A stretch of 64,000 nucleotides of DNA from Amedibacillus dolichus DSM 3991 (GCF_000154285.1 NZ_DS483477.1:389734-453733); one strand, 5' to 3'; shown: positions 25,258 to 34,274, numbered from the stretch's first letter. A program made the numbers and translations. The notes: a model not told the origin generated them from the letters alone.

Positions 25258-27132
25258 TTATTTTTTAGCCTCATCAGATTGCACAGTATAAATGAATTTT
25301 ACATCACTTTGAATGTCATTATTAACTTTTGTAAATGTTTTGTATTCGTCTGATAATTGAATTAAACGATCAGCTTTATCACCTGCATTTTTTAGTATCG
25401 TAGAAAGAGAGGAAATATTTTGAATACCGTCTTTATCAAATTGCAGCATTCCTTTCTGTAAAGCAACTGCACCATCTGCCAACTTACCGATTGCTTGCTT
25501 GATTTGGGTGTTTGCTTGATAAAGTGTATTTGTGGATTGATTCATAAATACAAGTGCATTATTTACTTTTGTACTTCCATCACTTAACTGTTTTGAACCA
25601 GCAACAAACTGCTTTAATAGATTAGGAAGATTAGCAGTCTGTTTTTGAATCATAGCTAAGCCTTGTTTTAATTGCTCATTACCTTTACTGAATTCATTGA
25701 TAGCACTATTTAATCCGCTTATAACACTCTCATTCATTTGTTTAGATAACACATTTAATTCATTCATATCTTGTGCGATTACTGCGAGCTTTGCCTCTAA
25801 GATATTCATGCCTTGTGCTAACTGCTGAAGGTTATTGGTAAGCTCTTGGATTTGGGTGTCCAATTGAGCTTTAATATTTTGCAGAGTAGCTTTTTGTTCT
25901 TCTTGTGTTTCTTTTGCAATCGCTGTTTCTAGCTGTTGGGAAATTCCTATAAAGGATTGGACACGAGTTTGTAATTGCACCTGTAATTGTTTCATGCTGC
26001 TTTGTAAAGCTAGCAGCTCTTGTTGTTGTGTGGTTAAGTCCGTTTGTAAAGCATTTAGCTTTTTATTGATTTCGCTATTTGGATCGCTGCTAACTTCCAC
26101 ACTTTGCTTTAAAGTCGCAATACCTTGATCCAGTGCTTGTGTTGCACTGCTTAAGGAAGAAAGCTTATCTAACAAAGTAGTAATGGATTGAAAAGATTCG
26201 CTTTGCTTTGCTAAAGTTTGAATTCCTTGATCAAGTGTTTGATATTGTTTGGCAAGGGTACCTGTTCCTTCTAACAGCTTAGCGATGCCACTATCAAATT
26301 GTCGATAGCTAAAAGATAACTGATTACTTCCTGATGCCAATTCACCGCTGCCATTTACTAATTGGGAAGAAGCGTTTTGTAATGTTTGTAGTTGTGAACT
26401 GATGTCATTAAAGCGACTATCGAAATCAAGATCACTTTCTTCTAATAGTTTTGGTGTAGCCATTGCATAGATTGGCAGAGATTCGAATTTTTCGGTGTTA
26501 TAACGAATGGTGATTGTATCAAAATCTTTTAACAATGCATTCTTATCAAGGCTTTCATATAACCCGGGAGCTGCTACTGCAACGATTGCATTGCTTTTAC
26601 CATTGGAGACAACTTTTCCGTTTGTTACCTGTATTTCACTATTGCCATCGGTTGGTAAAACAGAAGCAAGTGTTACAACAAAGGGAGTATATAAATCTTC
26701 ATGTTTATCTAAGTTTTCTAAATGAATTTTGATTTCGACAGTACCTTTCTTTCCTTTTAGTTTTTGAGGAGTTATTGACTCTCCATTTAAGGAATAGCTA
26801 ATGTTCATTTTTATAGGTAATTCTTTAGAAGAGGTACCTTCATAATAAATGTCATGTCCTTGGTTATCCCAAACAAGAGTTTCACCATTTTGTTTGAAGT
26901 TTTCATCACCATTCACATTTTGAATGTTTTTAAGATTGCTGATATCACGAATTTGTTTTTCACCATCGGCCTTTAGCTGATCTCCGACAATGACTTCTTT
27001 TAAAGATCCGTTTTCGTGTAATGTTATATATACGGTTTCATCTTTTTCATAAGCATATACCGGTGTTATAAGACTGCCTGCCATACCTGCACATAAGGAT
27101 AATGTTATAAGTGTTTTATATTGCTTTTTCAT
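25258..27132 (-). CDS. Secreted heptad-repeat protein partnered with an MMPL exporter
   Basis: A 624-aa protein with an N-terminal signal peptide (hydrophobic core LITLSLCAGMAGSLI near 8-22; likely cleavage after VYA). An N-terminal beta-rich domain (~28-235) is followed by ~390 residues of coiled coil. The coiled-coil region holds repeats of the X3-Leu-X2-Gly type (LVNGSGELASGSNQL and LLEGTGTLAKQ are examples) seen in YhgE/Pip-like proteins. I see no C-terminal membrane segment, so it is probably secreted or wall-associated. Its start overlaps the stop of the MMPL gene (ATGA), so the two are coupled. A role as a periplasmic-like adaptor or cargo-handling partner is inferred; no catalytic motif is visible. 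Confidence 0.65.
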   Translation of the reverse strand: MKKQYKTLITLSLCAGMAGSLITPVYAYEKDETVYITLHENGSLKEVIVGDQLKADGEKQIRDISNLKNIQNVNGDENFKQNGETLVWDNQGHDIYYEGTSSKELPIKMNISYSLNGESITPQKLKGKKGTVEIKIHLENLDKHEDLYTPFVVTLASVLPTDGNSEIQVTNGKVVSNGKSNAIVAVAAPGLYESLDKNALLKDFDTITIRYNTEKFESLPIYAMATPKLLEESDLDFDSRFNDISSQLQTLQNASSQLVNGSGELASGSNQLSFSYRQFDSGIAKLLEGTGTLAKQYQTLDQGIQTLAKQSESFQSITTLLDKLSSLSSATQALDQGIATLKQSVEVSSDPNSEINKKLNALQTDLTTQQQELLALQSSMKQLQVQLQTRVQSFIGISQQLETAIAKETQEEQKATLQNIKAQLDTQIQELTNNLQQLAQGMNILEAKLAVIAQDMNELNVLSKQMNESVISGLNSAINEFSKGNEQLKQGLAMIQKQTANLPNLLKQFVAGSKQLSDGSTKVNNALVFMNQSTNTLYQANTQIKQAIGKLADGAVALQKGMLQFDKDGIQNISSLSTILKNAGDKADRLIQLSDEYKTFTKVNNDIQSDVKFIYTVQSDEAKK

Positions 27133-29201
27133 GCTTGTTTACCTCCTTTAAAACCCTTGGTTGTTTTTAATACAATTTTATCAAATACGATTAACAACGC
27201 TGGTAAAATAATCATAACGGTGCCCATAGAAATGATTGCTCCTCTGGATAATAGGGTACAAATAGATGCAATCATATCCAATTTTGAAATAAAGCCTACA
27301 CCACAGGTTGCTGCAAAGAAACAAAGCGCACTGACAAAGATAGAATCACAGCTTTCCTTTAAGGCATCGCCAACCGCTTGCTTTTTCTCCACGCCGCTTT
27401 TTCGTAAATTTAAATAATTGTTCGTTAATAAAATAGCATAATCAATCGTAGCGCCTAACTGAATGGTGCCTATAACGATGGAAGCGATGAATGGTAGTGT
27501 CGTTCCTAAATAAAAGGAAATCGCCATATTTGCCATAATCGCAAATTCAATAACCGCAACTAAGATAATCGGTAATAAGAAGGATTTTAAAACAAAAATC
27601 ATAATAATCAGGATTACCGCGATTGAAATAGAATTTACAACTTGGAAATCATGATCGGCAATTTCTACCATATCCTTCATCAATGCACCTTCACCGGCAA
27701 CGATGCCATGAGCATCATAGCGTTTTACGATTTTATTAACCTCATCAATCTGAGCATTTAATTCATTGGTGGCAGTTTCATAAGTGGAATTGATTAAGAT
27801 TGCTTGATAATCTCCGTTTTGATAGATGCTTCGAATGGATTGCGGAAGCATGCTTTCACTAATTCCATATTCAGAGAATAAAGCACTGCTTAATGTCATA
27901 TCAATACCATCTAGTGCATTTAGCTCCTTACTTAATTGTTCGATTTCAGAAGGCTTTAAGGAATCATCTACTAAAATGATTGATGGGCTGACAATATGAT
28001 AGGTTTCTTTTAATTCTTCATTGGCTATACTTGAGGAAAGATCATCGGGTAGTGATTTATTTAAATTGTAATATACCTCTGTATTGGCATTTCCATAAAG
28101 TGCAGGAACACATAAAATTATAAATACCAACAGAATTTTACGGTAATGTTTAACAGTAAAATCACTGATACGCGAAATAGAAGGCAGCCATTTTACATGT
28201 GCTGTTTTTTGTAATAGGGGATCAAACAGTAATAAATATGCCGGGAAAATGACAAGTACACTGAAGATTCCGAAAATAACACCCTTCGCCATAACAAGTC
28301 CGATATCAGCTCCTAAGGTTAAGGACATCGTACAAAGCGTTAGAAAACCGGCAATAGTAGTAAAGGAACTGCCTGCAACCGATAAGGTGGTTTCCTGAAT
28401 GGCAGCACTCATAGCTTCGTTGTTTGTTGCGTACAATTGCTTTGATTTTTCATATTTGTGATAAAGAAAAATCGAAAAATCGGTTGTAACACCCAATTGC
28501 AAAACGGCACTGATAGCTTTGGTAATATAGGAAATTTCTCCTAGAAAATAATTTGTTCCCATATTATAAAGAATAGCTAAACCGATATTTCCTAATAGTA
28601 ACAAAGGGGCAAGCCAAGAATCTAAGGAAAGCATTAAAACAATCAGGCATAAGACAACCGCAGCAGCGATGTAAATCAAGATTTCCTGATCTGCAATTTG
28701 CTGTGTATCAAGTACCATGGCAGACATTCCGCCGATTTTACAATGTTTGTCGGTTATAGAACGCATTTGCTCTACGGCTGCCAAGGTTTCATCAGATGAG
28801 ATGGAATCGTGGAAGGTAACAAGCATGAGCTGAGAATCTCCCTTACTTACCTTTTCCGCAATGTTTTCCGGAAGCATTTGAATAGGGAAGGTGGTACCGG
28901 TAATATCACTGACGGATATTGCTTTTTCTACTCCTTCAATCGTTTTGAATTCTTCCTCTAAGGCAAGAATTTCTTTGGGTTTCATTCCATCAACAATTAC
29001 TGTTGAAAAGGAACCCATATTGAAATCTTCTGTTAGAATATCCTGACCTTTCATTGTTTCGATATCATCTGGTAAATAGACAAGGATATCATAGTTGATT
29101 TTTGTTGCTTGCATGCCAAGTACAGCGGGAATTAGAGCAAACAGGCTGCACAAGACAATGAATAACTTATGTTTACAAATAAAAGATGCAACTTTTTTCA
29201 T
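27129..29201 (-). CDS. MMPL/RND-family membrane transporter
   Basis: A 690-aa exporter with two similar halves, each starting with one membrane segment, then an extracellular domain, then a five-helix bundle. Typical RND/MMPL features are the conserved blocks GVTTDFSIFLYHKYE (near 250-264) and GATIDYAILLTNNYLN (near 584-599), whose Asp residues lie in the proton-relay helix. ATG 29201 has GGAGGAG just upstream; a longer frame to 29258 runs into the operators. It is the first gene of the TetR-controlled operon. Lipid, glycolipid or drug export is likely from family knowledge; the substrate is unknown. Confidence 0.8.
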   Translation of the reverse strand: MKKVASFICKHKLFIVLCSLFALIPAVLGMQATKINYDILVYLPDDIETMKGQDILTEDFNMGSFSTVIVDGMKPKEILALEEEFKTIEGVEKAISVSDITGTTFPIQMLPENIAEKVSKGDSQLMLVTFHDSISSDETLAAVEQMRSITDKHCKIGGMSAMVLDTQQIADQEILIYIAAAVVLCLIVLMLSLDSWLAPLLLLGNIGLAILYNMGTNYFLGEISYITKAISAVLQLGVTTDFSIFLYHKYEKSKQLYATNNEAMSAAIQETTLSVAGSSFTTIAGFLTLCTMSLTLGADIGLVMAKGVIFGIFSVLVIFPAYLLLFDPLLQKTAHVKWLPSISRISDFTVKHYRKILLVFIILCVPALYGNANTEVYYNLNKSLPDDLSSSIANEELKETYHIVSPSIILVDDSLKPSEIEQLSKELNALDGIDMTLSSALFSEYGISESMLPQSIRSIYQNGDYQAILINSTYETATNELNAQIDEVNKIVKRYDAHGIVAGEGALMKDMVEIADHDFQVVNSISIAVILIIMIFVLKSFLLPIILVAVIEFAIMANMAISFYLGTTLPFIASIVIGTIQLGATIDYAILLTNNYLNLRKSGVEKKQAVGDALKESCDSIFVSALCFFAATCGVGFISKLDMIASICTLLSRGAIISMGTVMIILPALLIVFDKIVLKTTKGFKGGKQA

Positions 29202-29217
29202 TCTTCTCCTCCTTTTC

Positions 29218-29230
29218 TGACCATTGGTCA
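29218..29230. promoter_or_regulatory. TetR-type operator 1
   Basis: TGACC-ATT-GGTCA, a perfect palindrome covering the predicted transcription start of the MMPL operon. It is one of three copies spaced 33-34 bp apart. Confidence 0.65.
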
Positions 29231-29236
29231 TTAGGT

Positions 29237-29265
29237 ATTCTATTACTAAAATGACCAATAGTCAA
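29237..29265 (-). promoter_or_regulatory. Promoter of the MMPL operon
   Basis: On the minus strand: TTGACT (29265-29260), a 17-bp spacer and TAGAAT (29242-29237). The -35 overlaps operator 2, and operator 1 covers the start point. Confidence 0.65.
29252..29264. promoter_or_regulatory. TetR-type operator 2
   Basis: TGACC-AAT-AGTCA has the same pattern as operator 1, with one mismatch in the arms. It overlaps the -35 box of the MMPL promoter. Confidence 0.6.
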
Positions 29266-29283
29266 TAGTCTACTCATATAAAA

Positions 29284-29312
29284 TTGACGATACGTCATTT
29301 ATGTGATAAAGT
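29284..29312 (+). promoter_or_regulatory. Promoter of the tetR gene
   Basis: TTGACG (29284-29289), a 17-bp spacer and TAAAGT (29307-29312). The -35 lies inside operator 3, so TetR should repress its own gene. Confidence 0.55.
29285..29297. promoter_or_regulatory. TetR-type operator 3
   Basis: TGACG-ATA-CGTCA is a perfect palindrome of the same TGACN-N3-NGTCA form as operators 1 and 2. It overlaps the tetR -35 box. Confidence 0.65.
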
Positions 29313-29337
29313 TAGCATAAAGTAGGGTGATAAAGCT

Positions 29338-29955
29338 ATGTTAGAAAAAGAAGAAAAAACTAAAGTAAGTTTAAAAAAGGAGGATAAAAAGCAGCGATTA
29401 TTAGATGCAGCATATCATTTATTTGTAGAAAAAGGGTTTCGAGATACAACAATTCAAAATATTGTCGATTATGCCGGTGTTGCAAAGGGGACATTTTATT
29501 TATATTTTAAAGATCGCTATGATATTCAAGAGCATGTCATTGCCGCACAGGCATATCAATTATTCCAGCATGCCATTGAAGCAATTGCAATACAATGTCC
29601 GGATAGGTTTGAAGATCGTGTGATTATGGCAGTCGATCATATTATTGATGAATTGATGGAAAATCGTGATTTATTGCATTTAATACGTAAAAATCTTTCA
29701 GCAGGGTTATTTGAACCTAAATTGGTACGATTGTTAGAGACACAAAATTCTGAATTCATTAAGGTGTTTGAACAGGATTGTAAAGCTTCGAATATTCCTA
29801 TCTCAAATCCTCAGCTTATGCTGTTTATGATTATCGAATTGGCAGGTTCTTCTTGTTATAACTGTATCTTGCATGGACAGCCGATGGATATTATGGAGTA
29901 TAAACCGTATTTATACAAAGCGATTAAAGCAATATTACATATGGAGGAATTATAA
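29338..29955 (+). CDS. TetR-family repressor
   Basis: A 205-aa regulator. The N-terminal helix-turn-helix (KKQRLLDAAYHLFVEKGF, then TTIQNIVDYAGVAKGTFYLYF near 38-58) is followed by a helical ligand-binding domain with the C-terminal SSCYNCILHG region of the FadR/YfiR-like TetR group. It diverges from the MMPL operon, and three operators between them make it the likely local repressor. The ligand is presumably a compound exported by the MMPL pump. The ribosome binding site AGGGTGA is well placed before ATG 29338. Confidence 0.88.
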   Translation: MLEKEEKTKVSLKKEDKKQRLLDAAYHLFVEKGFRDTTIQNIVDYAGVAKGTFYLYFKDRYDIQEHVIAAQAYQLFQHAIEAIAIQCPDRFEDRVIMAVDHIIDELMENRDLLHLIRKNLSAGLFEPKLVRLLETQNSEFIKVFEQDCKASNIPISNPQLMLFMIIELAGSSCYNCILHGQPMDIMEYKPYLYKAIKAILHMEEL

Positions 29956-30038
29956 GAATTTTATAAATTGATTATTATGAAGAGGGTGCTGAATCAGTAA
30001 TTACTGTTCCAGGTAAACCTGAGTGTTAGACTTGTAGT

Positions 30039-30377
30039 ATGTTTAATTTGGCAATATATGATAATCCTAAATACGATCAATTGATAAATACAAAGAATTA
30101 TATGAGAGTTTGGAGTTTTCATGAAAACTATTTTCTACAAAAAGCACATATTAAATTTAAAACGCTAGGTGGAAAAAATATACCGTTAAATTATCTTTTG
30201 CTTTGTAAAGAATGTCATCAAGAGAGTTGCGATTTTGATGATCGTTATTTTTATGCTTATATTTGCTATATGAGAAAAAACAAATATAAGATTATTGAAA
30301 AACGAAATAGACGATTTATGCAAGCAATCTATGAAATAGTATATCAGATGAATAAAAAATATACCGACAATAGATAA
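30039..30377 (+). CDS. Small protein with a degenerate HNH-like motif
   Basis: A 112-aa open frame. Residues ~47-72 (QKAHIKFKTLGGKNIPLNYL, then LLCKECHQES) line up with the HNH nuclease pattern H-x-x-P-x3-GG-x-N-x3-N-L-x-L-L-C-x-x-C-H. The zinc cysteines and the final His are kept, but the catalytic His-His pair is altered to AH. There is no clear ribosome binding site or promoter, and the surrounding DNA is AT-rich with another gene remnant downstream. It may be a decayed nuclease gene or a small zinc protein. The identification rests on the motif only. Confidence 0.4.
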   Translation: MFNLAIYDNPKYDQLINTKNYMRVWSFHENYFLQKAHIKFKTLGGKNIPLNYLLLCKECHQESCDFDDRYFYAYICYMRKNKYKIIEKRNRRFMQAIYEIVYQMNKKYTDNR

Positions 30378-30571
30378 AGGTGTTGAAAAATTATCTTTAA
30401 ACGTTAAAAAAGGGATTGCATATTAGTAATTTTTCTTTACACACATGTGCTGTAGGGATTGTAGATGGTATGAAAAAGCTAGATTTAAAACAATTATCAA
30501 AAGAGGAGTTTGTGAAAATGAAGTCTGAATTTTCTGAATACAATATTTGTGTTGATTTCTGAAAAATCTTT

Positions 30572-30600
30572 AGTAGAGAACTGGAATTTTCTACTTTTTT
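30572..30600 (+). terminator. Terminator-like hairpin
   Basis: AGTAGA pairs with TCTACT across a 12-nt loop and is followed by T residues. Confidence 0.55.
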
Positions 30601-30857
30601 CATTTGGAAATGAGATTCTAGCCAGTTGATATAATGATGAGACTAATTTTATACTACCAATCAATATGATAAGAATTAAAGTGTGGTTTCATCAATATGT
30701 AAATAGGGTTTATACCTAATCTACTATAAAAGTAAAATCTGTTTTTCTTAAAACTACTGTATGCTATCTGCGAATATGGTATAAGAAAACACATATCATC
30801 TTTTCGTTATGTTTTTAGAAAAACAGAAAATAATTCTTTATTCTTATGTGGGTGAAA

Positions 30858-30866
30858 TGTTATAAT
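30858..30866 (+). promoter_or_regulatory. Extended -10 promoter of the rnf operon
   Basis: TGT-TATAAT gives a start near 30873, ~50 nt before the rnfC ATG. The -35 region (TTATTC) is weak. A Rex-like but mis-spaced repeat (TTGT-N9-ACAA, 30884-30900) lies just downstream. Confidence 0.55.
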
Positions 30867-30922
30867 ACTTTTGATATGTGGTTTTGTAAAGAAATCACAA
30901 ATGGAAAGGAAAGGTGAACAAA

Positions 30923-32215
30923 ATGTCATTGTTTAAAGGACCAATGCGCCAGCACATCGAAGGCTTTAAAGGACTGACAAACAAAAAAGACGTTCTGGAA
31001 GTTCAGCCTGGAAAGGAAGTTTGTATTCCTTTGGTATGTGGTGCTGTAACTAACATTGATATTCTTGTCAAAGAAGGCGACCATGTTTGTATCGGCACAA
31101 AGATCGCACAGTGCAATGAAGGTAACGTGGTTCCGATTTATGCAAGTGTTTCCGGTACGGTAAAGGGAACAAAGAAACTTATGCATGCTTCTCTTCGTCC
31201 GCAGGAGCATTTGGTGATTGAAAACGATGGAAAGTATGAGAAGATCCAATCGTTTGAACCGGTAGATTATGAAACTGCCGATCGTGAAAGCTTGATTGAT
31301 TTCATGATGAATGCCGGTATTATCGGCTTAGGTGGTGCAGGTTTTCCGTCTTATGTAAAATATAAATTTGCAAAAGATGTGAAAATGCTGATTATCAATG
31401 CGGTAGAATGTGAACCGTTTATTACAGCGGATTATCGCACGATTCAGGAAAATGTGAAGGAATTTCGCACCGGTGTTCTTGCAATGCGAAAAATGGCAAT
31501 GGCAAAGGAAGTGTCGATTGCTATTAAAAAGACGCATCAGGATTTGATCGATTTTGTAAATGAAGCCTTTAAAAACGATGAAGGTGTTAAGGCAGTAGGT
31601 GTTCCTGATGTATATCCGATGGGTTGGGAGCGTGTGCTTGTTCGTGAGCTGCTGCATAAGGAATATGAGAAATTGCCTATTGAGGTAGGTGCAATCGTGA
31701 ATAATGCAGAAACGGCAATCGCCTTTGGTGAGGCATTGCTGTATGGACAAGCAATTACACATCGTATTTTAACGGTCAGCGGGCATGGCGTAAAAGAACC
31801 GCAGAACGTAAAGGTTCCTGTTGGTGTTGCGGCAAGTGAAGTCGTTGCGGCATGCGGTGGCTATGCTTTTGATGAAGTGAAGCTGATTGCCGGTGGACCG
31901 ATGATGGGAAAAACGATCGTGAATGATCAGTTTGTGATCGATCGTAACATGAATGCTTTAACGGTTTTGGAAAATAAACCATACGACAGCATTTCTTGCT
32001 TGCGTTGTGGGCAGTGTAGCGATCATTGTCCGGCAGGACTTCAGCCGGTTCGTATTGCACAGGCAGTGAAAACGAACGATAAGAGTGCAATGGAGCGTTT
32101 GTGTGCGATGGATTGTATCGAATGTGGTCTTTGTACCTATATTTGTCCATCACGCTTAGATGTTACGGAAAATGTACGTAAAGCGAAACGCCAGTTGGCA
32201 ATGGCAAAGAAGTAA
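30923..32215 (+). CDS. rnfC: Rnf complex subunit C (NADH-binding, Fe-S)
   Basis: A 430-aa peripheral subunit of the ion-pumping ferredoxin:NAD+ oxidoreductase; it binds NADH/FMN and carries two 4Fe-4S clusters. The glycine-rich GLGGAGFPSYVKY segment (near 135-147) is the NADH/FMN site. The Cys motifs are CLRCGQCSDHCP (near 358-369) and CIECGLCTYICP (near 397-408). ATG 30923 has AAGGTGA five bases upstream; GTG 30914 is part of that site. It is the first gene of a seven-gene operon. Confidence 0.93.
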   Translation: MSLFKGPMRQHIEGFKGLTNKKDVLEVQPGKEVCIPLVCGAVTNIDILVKEGDHVCIGTKIAQCNEGNVVPIYASVSGTVKGTKKLMHASLRPQEHLVIENDGKYEKIQSFEPVDYETADRESLIDFMMNAGIIGLGGAGFPSYVKYKFAKDVKMLIINAVECEPFITADYRTIQENVKEFRTGVLAMRKMAMAKEVSIAIKKTHQDLIDFVNEAFKNDEGVKAVGVPDVYPMGWERVLVRELLHKEYEKLPIEVGAIVNNAETAIAFGEALLYGQAITHRILTVSGHGVKEPQNVKVPVGVAASEVVAACGGYAFDEVKLIAGGPMMGKTIVNDQFVIDRNMNALTVLENKPYDSISCLRCGQCSDHCPAGLQPVRIAQAVKTNDKSAMERLCAMDCIECGLCTYICPSRLDVTENVRKAKRQLAMAKK

Positions 32216-32228
32216 GGGAGGTTAAAGC

Positions 32229-33737
32229 ATGAAATATATCTTTAATGTATCGCCGAACTTACGCCAGAAGCAAAGCACTCAAAAAATTATGCTGGAGCTG
32301 ACGATTGCATTGCTAATCGTATTTGGTTTCTCTTTAGCATATTATTTTCAAGCCTATGGCATGGATTATGTTATACGTGCACTTGTTTTAATGGCATGTT
32401 CGGTTTTGACAGCACTTGTAACGGAGGTGGCATTTGCCTTCTTCATGAAAAAAGGTGTAAAATTTGATTTGAAGTATGTAGGAAAATTTTTAAATAGCAG
32501 CTTTGGGTGGATTACCGCTATTATCCTTGTATTGATGACACCGATCAGTATTCGCCCATTTGCGTTGATTGTTTCTACATTCTTGTGTATTCTATTCGGA
32601 AAGCTGTTGTTTGGCGGATTCGGTAACAATATCTTTAACCCGGCAGCAGTCGGAAGAGCAATTATTTTTGCGACTTTTATGGGAGCTACTACCGATGTTG
32701 TTACAACGGCAACACCGACTACTACGATTGCGACAGAATTTAACTGGCTTGTATTGGACAGTGATTTGATTACGGAAATGATGGACGCAATCGGCGGCTT
32801 GGGTACTTTATTTACCGGTTGGTATCCCGGGGCACTTGGAGAAACGAGTGCTTTATTGATTTTGATTCTAGGAGTTATCTTAGCAATTCGCAAGGTTATT
32901 GATTGGCGTATACCTACGATTTATTTGGGAAGCATTTTTGTTTTAACAGCAGCCATTGCGTTGTTTAGAGGAGTTGGAAGCTATGGAAATCTTCCTGGTT
33001 TTATTTGGTATCCACTTGTTCATGTTTTAACCGGTGGTGTCGTATTCGGTGCGGTGTTTATGCTGACCGATCCGGTTACTTCGCCAACGAGTGCGCAAGG
33101 TAAAACGATCTTTGCTTTGGGTGCTGCGATCATTACTGTTTTGATTCGTATTAAGGCAAATCTTCCGGAAGGTTGCTTATACTCTATTTTAATGATGAAT
33201 ATGCTGACACCGATGATTGAAAGAGCGCTTGACGGTAAGCAATTGGCTCTTCGCAAGAAAGCTGCTTTCATGTTCGGTGGTGTAGCGATTGTTGGATTAG
33301 GAAGTGTTTTGCTTGCCGCAAGTGCGGTGCAGGCAAAGGAGCCGGATCCAAAAGTATTTGTCGCAACCAGTGATGCGGAAACACAAAAATTCGATGCGCG
33401 TATTGATGCAAGCGTAGATAATGGTGATGGTACGACAACCTTTACGGTTGCGGCACAAGGTTACCATAGTCTTGAGGACGCAAGTCAATACAATATTTTT
33501 GAAATCATTGTGAATACAGAAAATAAAACAATTGTTTCTGTGAAACCGACAACGATCGTTGATACGGAGTATGTCGGAGATAAGATTTTAGATGAAGGAT
33601 TCCTTGCTCAATTCAACGGACTTGATTTGAGTGCAGATGTCAGTGTAGAAAGAAATGATGCTGTAACAGGTGCTACCTATTCTGCACGTTCCACTGTACG
33701 TGCTGTTCAGGAAGTACGCAGTGCATTAGGATATTAG
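32229..33737 (+). CDS. rnfD: Rnf complex subunit D fused to an FMN-binding domain
   Basis: A 502-aa protein. Residues ~1-345 are RnfD/NqrB-like, with about ten membrane segments, FGNNIFNPAAVGRA (near 128-141) and the covalent flavin site in GALGETSALLILI (near T203). Standard RnfD ends at about that length. Here a further membrane segment (~348-370) is followed by a ~130-residue extracytoplasmic FMN_bind domain ending in DAVTGATYSARSTVRAV, whose T483 fits the S/T-G-A-T flavinylation motif. rnfG, with its own motif, follows, so this complex should carry three covalent flavins. The ribosome binding site GGGAGG precedes ATG 32229. Confidence 0.88.
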   Translation: MKYIFNVSPNLRQKQSTQKIMLELTIALLIVFGFSLAYYFQAYGMDYVIRALVLMACSVLTALVTEVAFAFFMKKGVKFDLKYVGKFLNSSFGWITAIILVLMTPISIRPFALIVSTFLCILFGKLLFGGFGNNIFNPAAVGRAIIFATFMGATTDVVTTATPTTTIATEFNWLVLDSDLITEMMDAIGGLGTLFTGWYPGALGETSALLILILGVILAIRKVIDWRIPTIYLGSIFVLTAAIALFRGVGSYGNLPGFIWYPLVHVLTGGVVFGAVFMLTDPVTSPTSAQGKTIFALGAAIITVLIRIKANLPEGCLYSILMMNMLTPMIERALDGKQLALRKKAAFMFGGVAIVGLGSVLLAASAVQAKEPDPKVFVATSDAETQKFDARIDASVDNGDGTTTFTVAAQGYHSLEDASQYNIFEIIVNTENKTIVSVKPTTIVDTEYVGDKILDEGFLAQFNGLDLSADVSVERNDAVTGATYSARSTVRAVQEVRSALGY

Positions 33738-33749
33738 GAGGTAAGAAGC

Positions 33750-34259
33750 ATGAAAAAGATTATTCATTTAACTGTATTCTTAGCTCTGATTGCCGGATTG
33801 GCAGGTGCTGCATTGGGCTTTGCGAACAATATGACAGCACCGGTTATTGCTGCAAATGACCTAAAGGCTGAGGAAGAAACCTTGCGTGTTATTTATCCTG
33901 ATGGAGAATTTGAAATTGTCGATCAGGGAGTCAGTGATACCATTGAAAAGATTTTTAGGGTTGATGGGAAAAACTATATCTTTAAAATGAAGGTAAGCGG
34001 ATATAAGGACGGAACCAGCTTTTTAGTTGCCTTAAATGATGATGGTACGATTTATGACTATGTTGCGATCAGCAACGGAGATACCAACGGTATTGGTAGC
34101 AAGGTTACTGAAGATGATTTCCGTAATACCTTAAAAGGTGCTGATGCGACAAGCGATGAGCTATTAGACGATACGATTGCCGGTGCTACGGTTTCCAGTA
34201 AGCCGGTACTGGAGGGTATCAAAGAAGCTGCAGATTATCAAGTAGACAGTTTAAAGTAA
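33750..34259 (+). CDS. rnfG: Rnf complex subunit G (covalent FMN)
   Basis: A 169-aa subunit with one N-terminal membrane anchor (HLTVFLALIAGLAGAALGF, near 6-24) and an extracytoplasmic FMN-binding domain. The flavinylation site is T147 in DTIAGATVSSKP. Slightly shorter than many RnfG. The flavin transferase ApbE needed for attachment is not in this window. It lies 12 bases after rnfD with an AGGAGG ribosome binding site. Confidence 0.92.
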   Translation: MKKIIHLTVFLALIAGLAGAALGFANNMTAPVIAANDLKAEEETLRVIYPDGEFEIVDQGVSDTIEKIFRVDGKNYIFKMKVSGYKDGTSFLVALNDDGTIYDYVAISNGDTNGIGSKVTEDDFRNTLKGADATSDELLDDTIAGATVSSKPVLEGIKEAADYQVDSLK

Positions 34260-34274
34260 GGGGAGGAATGAAAT

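Larger units (their letters stand above)
30378..30922. other. Intergenic region with a gene remnant
   Basis: About 545 bases. One plus-strand frame is open from ~30410 to a TGA at 30560 (CAVGIVDGMKKLDLKQL is part of it) but has no ribosome binding site, so it looks like a leftover of a lost gene. A terminator hairpin at 30572-30600 follows it. The stretch 30601-30850 shows nothing I recognise. The rnfC promoter is at 30858-30866. Confidence 0.4.

Noticed and set aside
30884..30900. Rex-like repeat just after the rnf promoter (TTGT-N9-ACAA).
   Set aside because: It resembles a Rex site, but the arms are one base too close and the inner positions do not match, so I do not call it an operator.
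32366..32893. Minus-strand 175-aa open frame inside rnfD.
   Set aside because: Antisense shadow of the rnfD membrane region; no start signal or recognisable domain.
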